64,000 nucleotides of DNA, from assembly GCA_031771865.1 (NCBI GenBank), contig JASISA010000041.1:2666001-2730000 (forward strand). The letters run 5' to 3'. The translations under genes were made by a program, and so were the position numbers. Under the pieces are notes generated by a model. It saw only the letters and a program-made list of their open reading frames with translations, did not search any database and was not told the origin of the DNA. Positions 63,010-64,000 of this stretch are shown here, one piece after another (within the stretch, counting starts at the first letter, position 1; each line of letters opens with the position of its first letter). Origin of the DNA: Nothophaeocryptopus gaeumannii (taxonomy: Eukaryota > Ascomycota > Dothideomycetes > Mycosphaerellales > Mycosphaerellaceae).

Positions 63010-64000
63010 GGAAAGGGGGATGATGGTCGTTGTGGTTGATGGGTTGGGTTGATGGATGTGAAGCGGGCTTGTTCCGAGTGAGGACGTGAAGTGAAGCTTT
63101 AAAAAAGCGTGGTGAGAAAGTTGACGTGGGAAGCTTGGAAGGCATGCTCGTCGATGGGTCTGAAGGCCTGTGATGAAGTCGAATTGCCGCAATCCTCAAT
63201 CGTGGCATCGTGGCATCGTGGCATATGGGGCGATCGGGTACGTCTGTCGTCGTCGGGATCTGAACATGTGAAAGCTTTTCCGCGTGCGGCTCTGGCAGAT
63301 TGAATTCACTTGACTGGGGAAGTTGGACAAGGATGTGCGAAGGCCGCGGTCTAGAACATCTACGAACAGGCGTGTCAATTCGACAATCAACACAAGAGCT
63401 CGACGGGAAAGGCTTCCTGGTTCCCCGCTACCACATGCGCTGAGTTTATTGCAATACTTCAATTCGGCATCGAGTATGCTTGCTAGATGGTGTTGTTGAA
63501 GTTGCGCCGCATTCTGAACCTTTGCTGGCCGGCTTTGCTTCCCGTGGTCAAGTGGACCTCTTTACGAGACGTCTCTGGGATAGAGCGGCCTAGACCCCGA
63601 CGCGCCAAGCAATGATGTCGAGCTGATGGGGAGTTCAATGCGGATGTGATGCGAGCCAGGAGGAATCGGAGAGGTTTTGTGATGCCTGAGGCAGAAGTCG
63701 CCGATGACTACGAAGAAACTCGATATCGGAAGCGGTCTGTTGGCGAGTCGATCGAGATTAATCAGCAAGTCATTCATTGGAGATCACCTCCCTTATGAAT
63801 TAATATGTGCATAAGCCGTTCATCTATAGCCCATCTTGCGCTGGATCGTCGATGATAGTCCATGGTTCATGAAGCATCCCGGCTTGTACGAAACCAAGCT
63901 ACCACTTCTGTCGTCCACGGTGCCACACCAGCCGAGAGTCAAATCAGGGTAGTGGAGTAGTGGAGTGAATAGTCACCGACTCTCGCCGCTGGAACCGACG
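63010..64000. other. right-end intergenic, nothing recognised
   Basis: A short tandem repeat, GTGGCATC three times, lies near 63203-63224. Minus frames 63196-63462 and 63562-63777 lack family features. The window ends inside this stretch. Confidence 0.45.

Noticed and set aside
1..64000. Search for tRNA, 5S rRNA or retroelement remnants
   Set aside because: No cloverleaf arms, box-C-like runs, integrase or reverse transcriptase motifs could be recognised by eye; absence is not proof.

Overview
The window is nuclear DNA from a filamentous ascomycete, most likely a Dothideomycete of the Mycosphaerella/Capnodiales type. The evidence is: short GT-AG introns of 50-79 nt, often with CTRAY branch sites; one-gene promoters rather than operons; typical Pezizomycotina families (Zn2Cys6 regulator, DHA1 drug transporter, STAND/NACHT protein, F-box-like LPxELR proteins, DUF4267); and a complete set of eukaryotic housekeeping proteins. 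The lineage below Pezizomycotina is an inference. I saw no rRNA, convincing tRNA, CRISPR array, intact transposon or viral sequence.

Layout. 1-3.1 kb: EBP2 (cut by the left edge) and IMP1 share a bidirectional promoter, followed by a broken F-box-like gene. 3.5-5.8 kb: a STAND/NACHT NTPase with no C-terminal repeats. 5.8-18.3 kb, accessory: a five-exon DHA1 transporter, an F-box-like protein, a PD-(D/E)XK nuclease-like protein, an AT-rich patch, a VOC+bicupin fusion and a carboxylesterase pseudogene with two nonsense codons and two frameshifts. 19-25 kb: TFB1 (TFIIH p62) and a C2H2 zinc-finger regulator with a long pyrimidine-rich leader. 25.6-30.9 kb: an 870-residue protein with a clan-CD-protease-like His/Cys pair, then a decayed membrane-protein gene whose C-terminal tandem repeats survive as about 11 degenerate units (about 170-bp period, then about 130-bp). 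31-41 kb: KGD1, a DUF4267 membrane protein, two LPLELR-type paralogues (one broken) and CCT8. 41-46 kb: a four-exon Zn2Cys6 regulator and a VOC/glyoxalase-like protein. 47-50.3 kb: a mitochondrial phosphate carrier and PDA1. 51-64 kb: an orphan protein, an F-box/WD40 SCF receptor, a C-tail-anchored coiled-coil gene with a start problem, a ZIP9-like transporter, HAT1 and a small orphan protein.

How the genes work together. Four mitochondrial genes lie in the window (IMP1, KGD1, the phosphate carrier, PDA1). KGD1 and PDA1 are the E1 components of the two large 2-oxoacid dehydrogenase complexes, and the carrier supplies matrix phosphate. EBP2, TFB1, CCT8, HAT1 and the F-box/WD40 protein are general cell machinery. 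The accessory genes do not form a recognisable biosynthetic cluster. The parts most worth a second look are the NACHT protein, the clan-CD-like protein with its adjoining decayed repeat gene, the PD-(D/E)XK-like protein and the VOC-bicupin fusion. Exon models were built by eye from reading frame, splice sites and family expectations.
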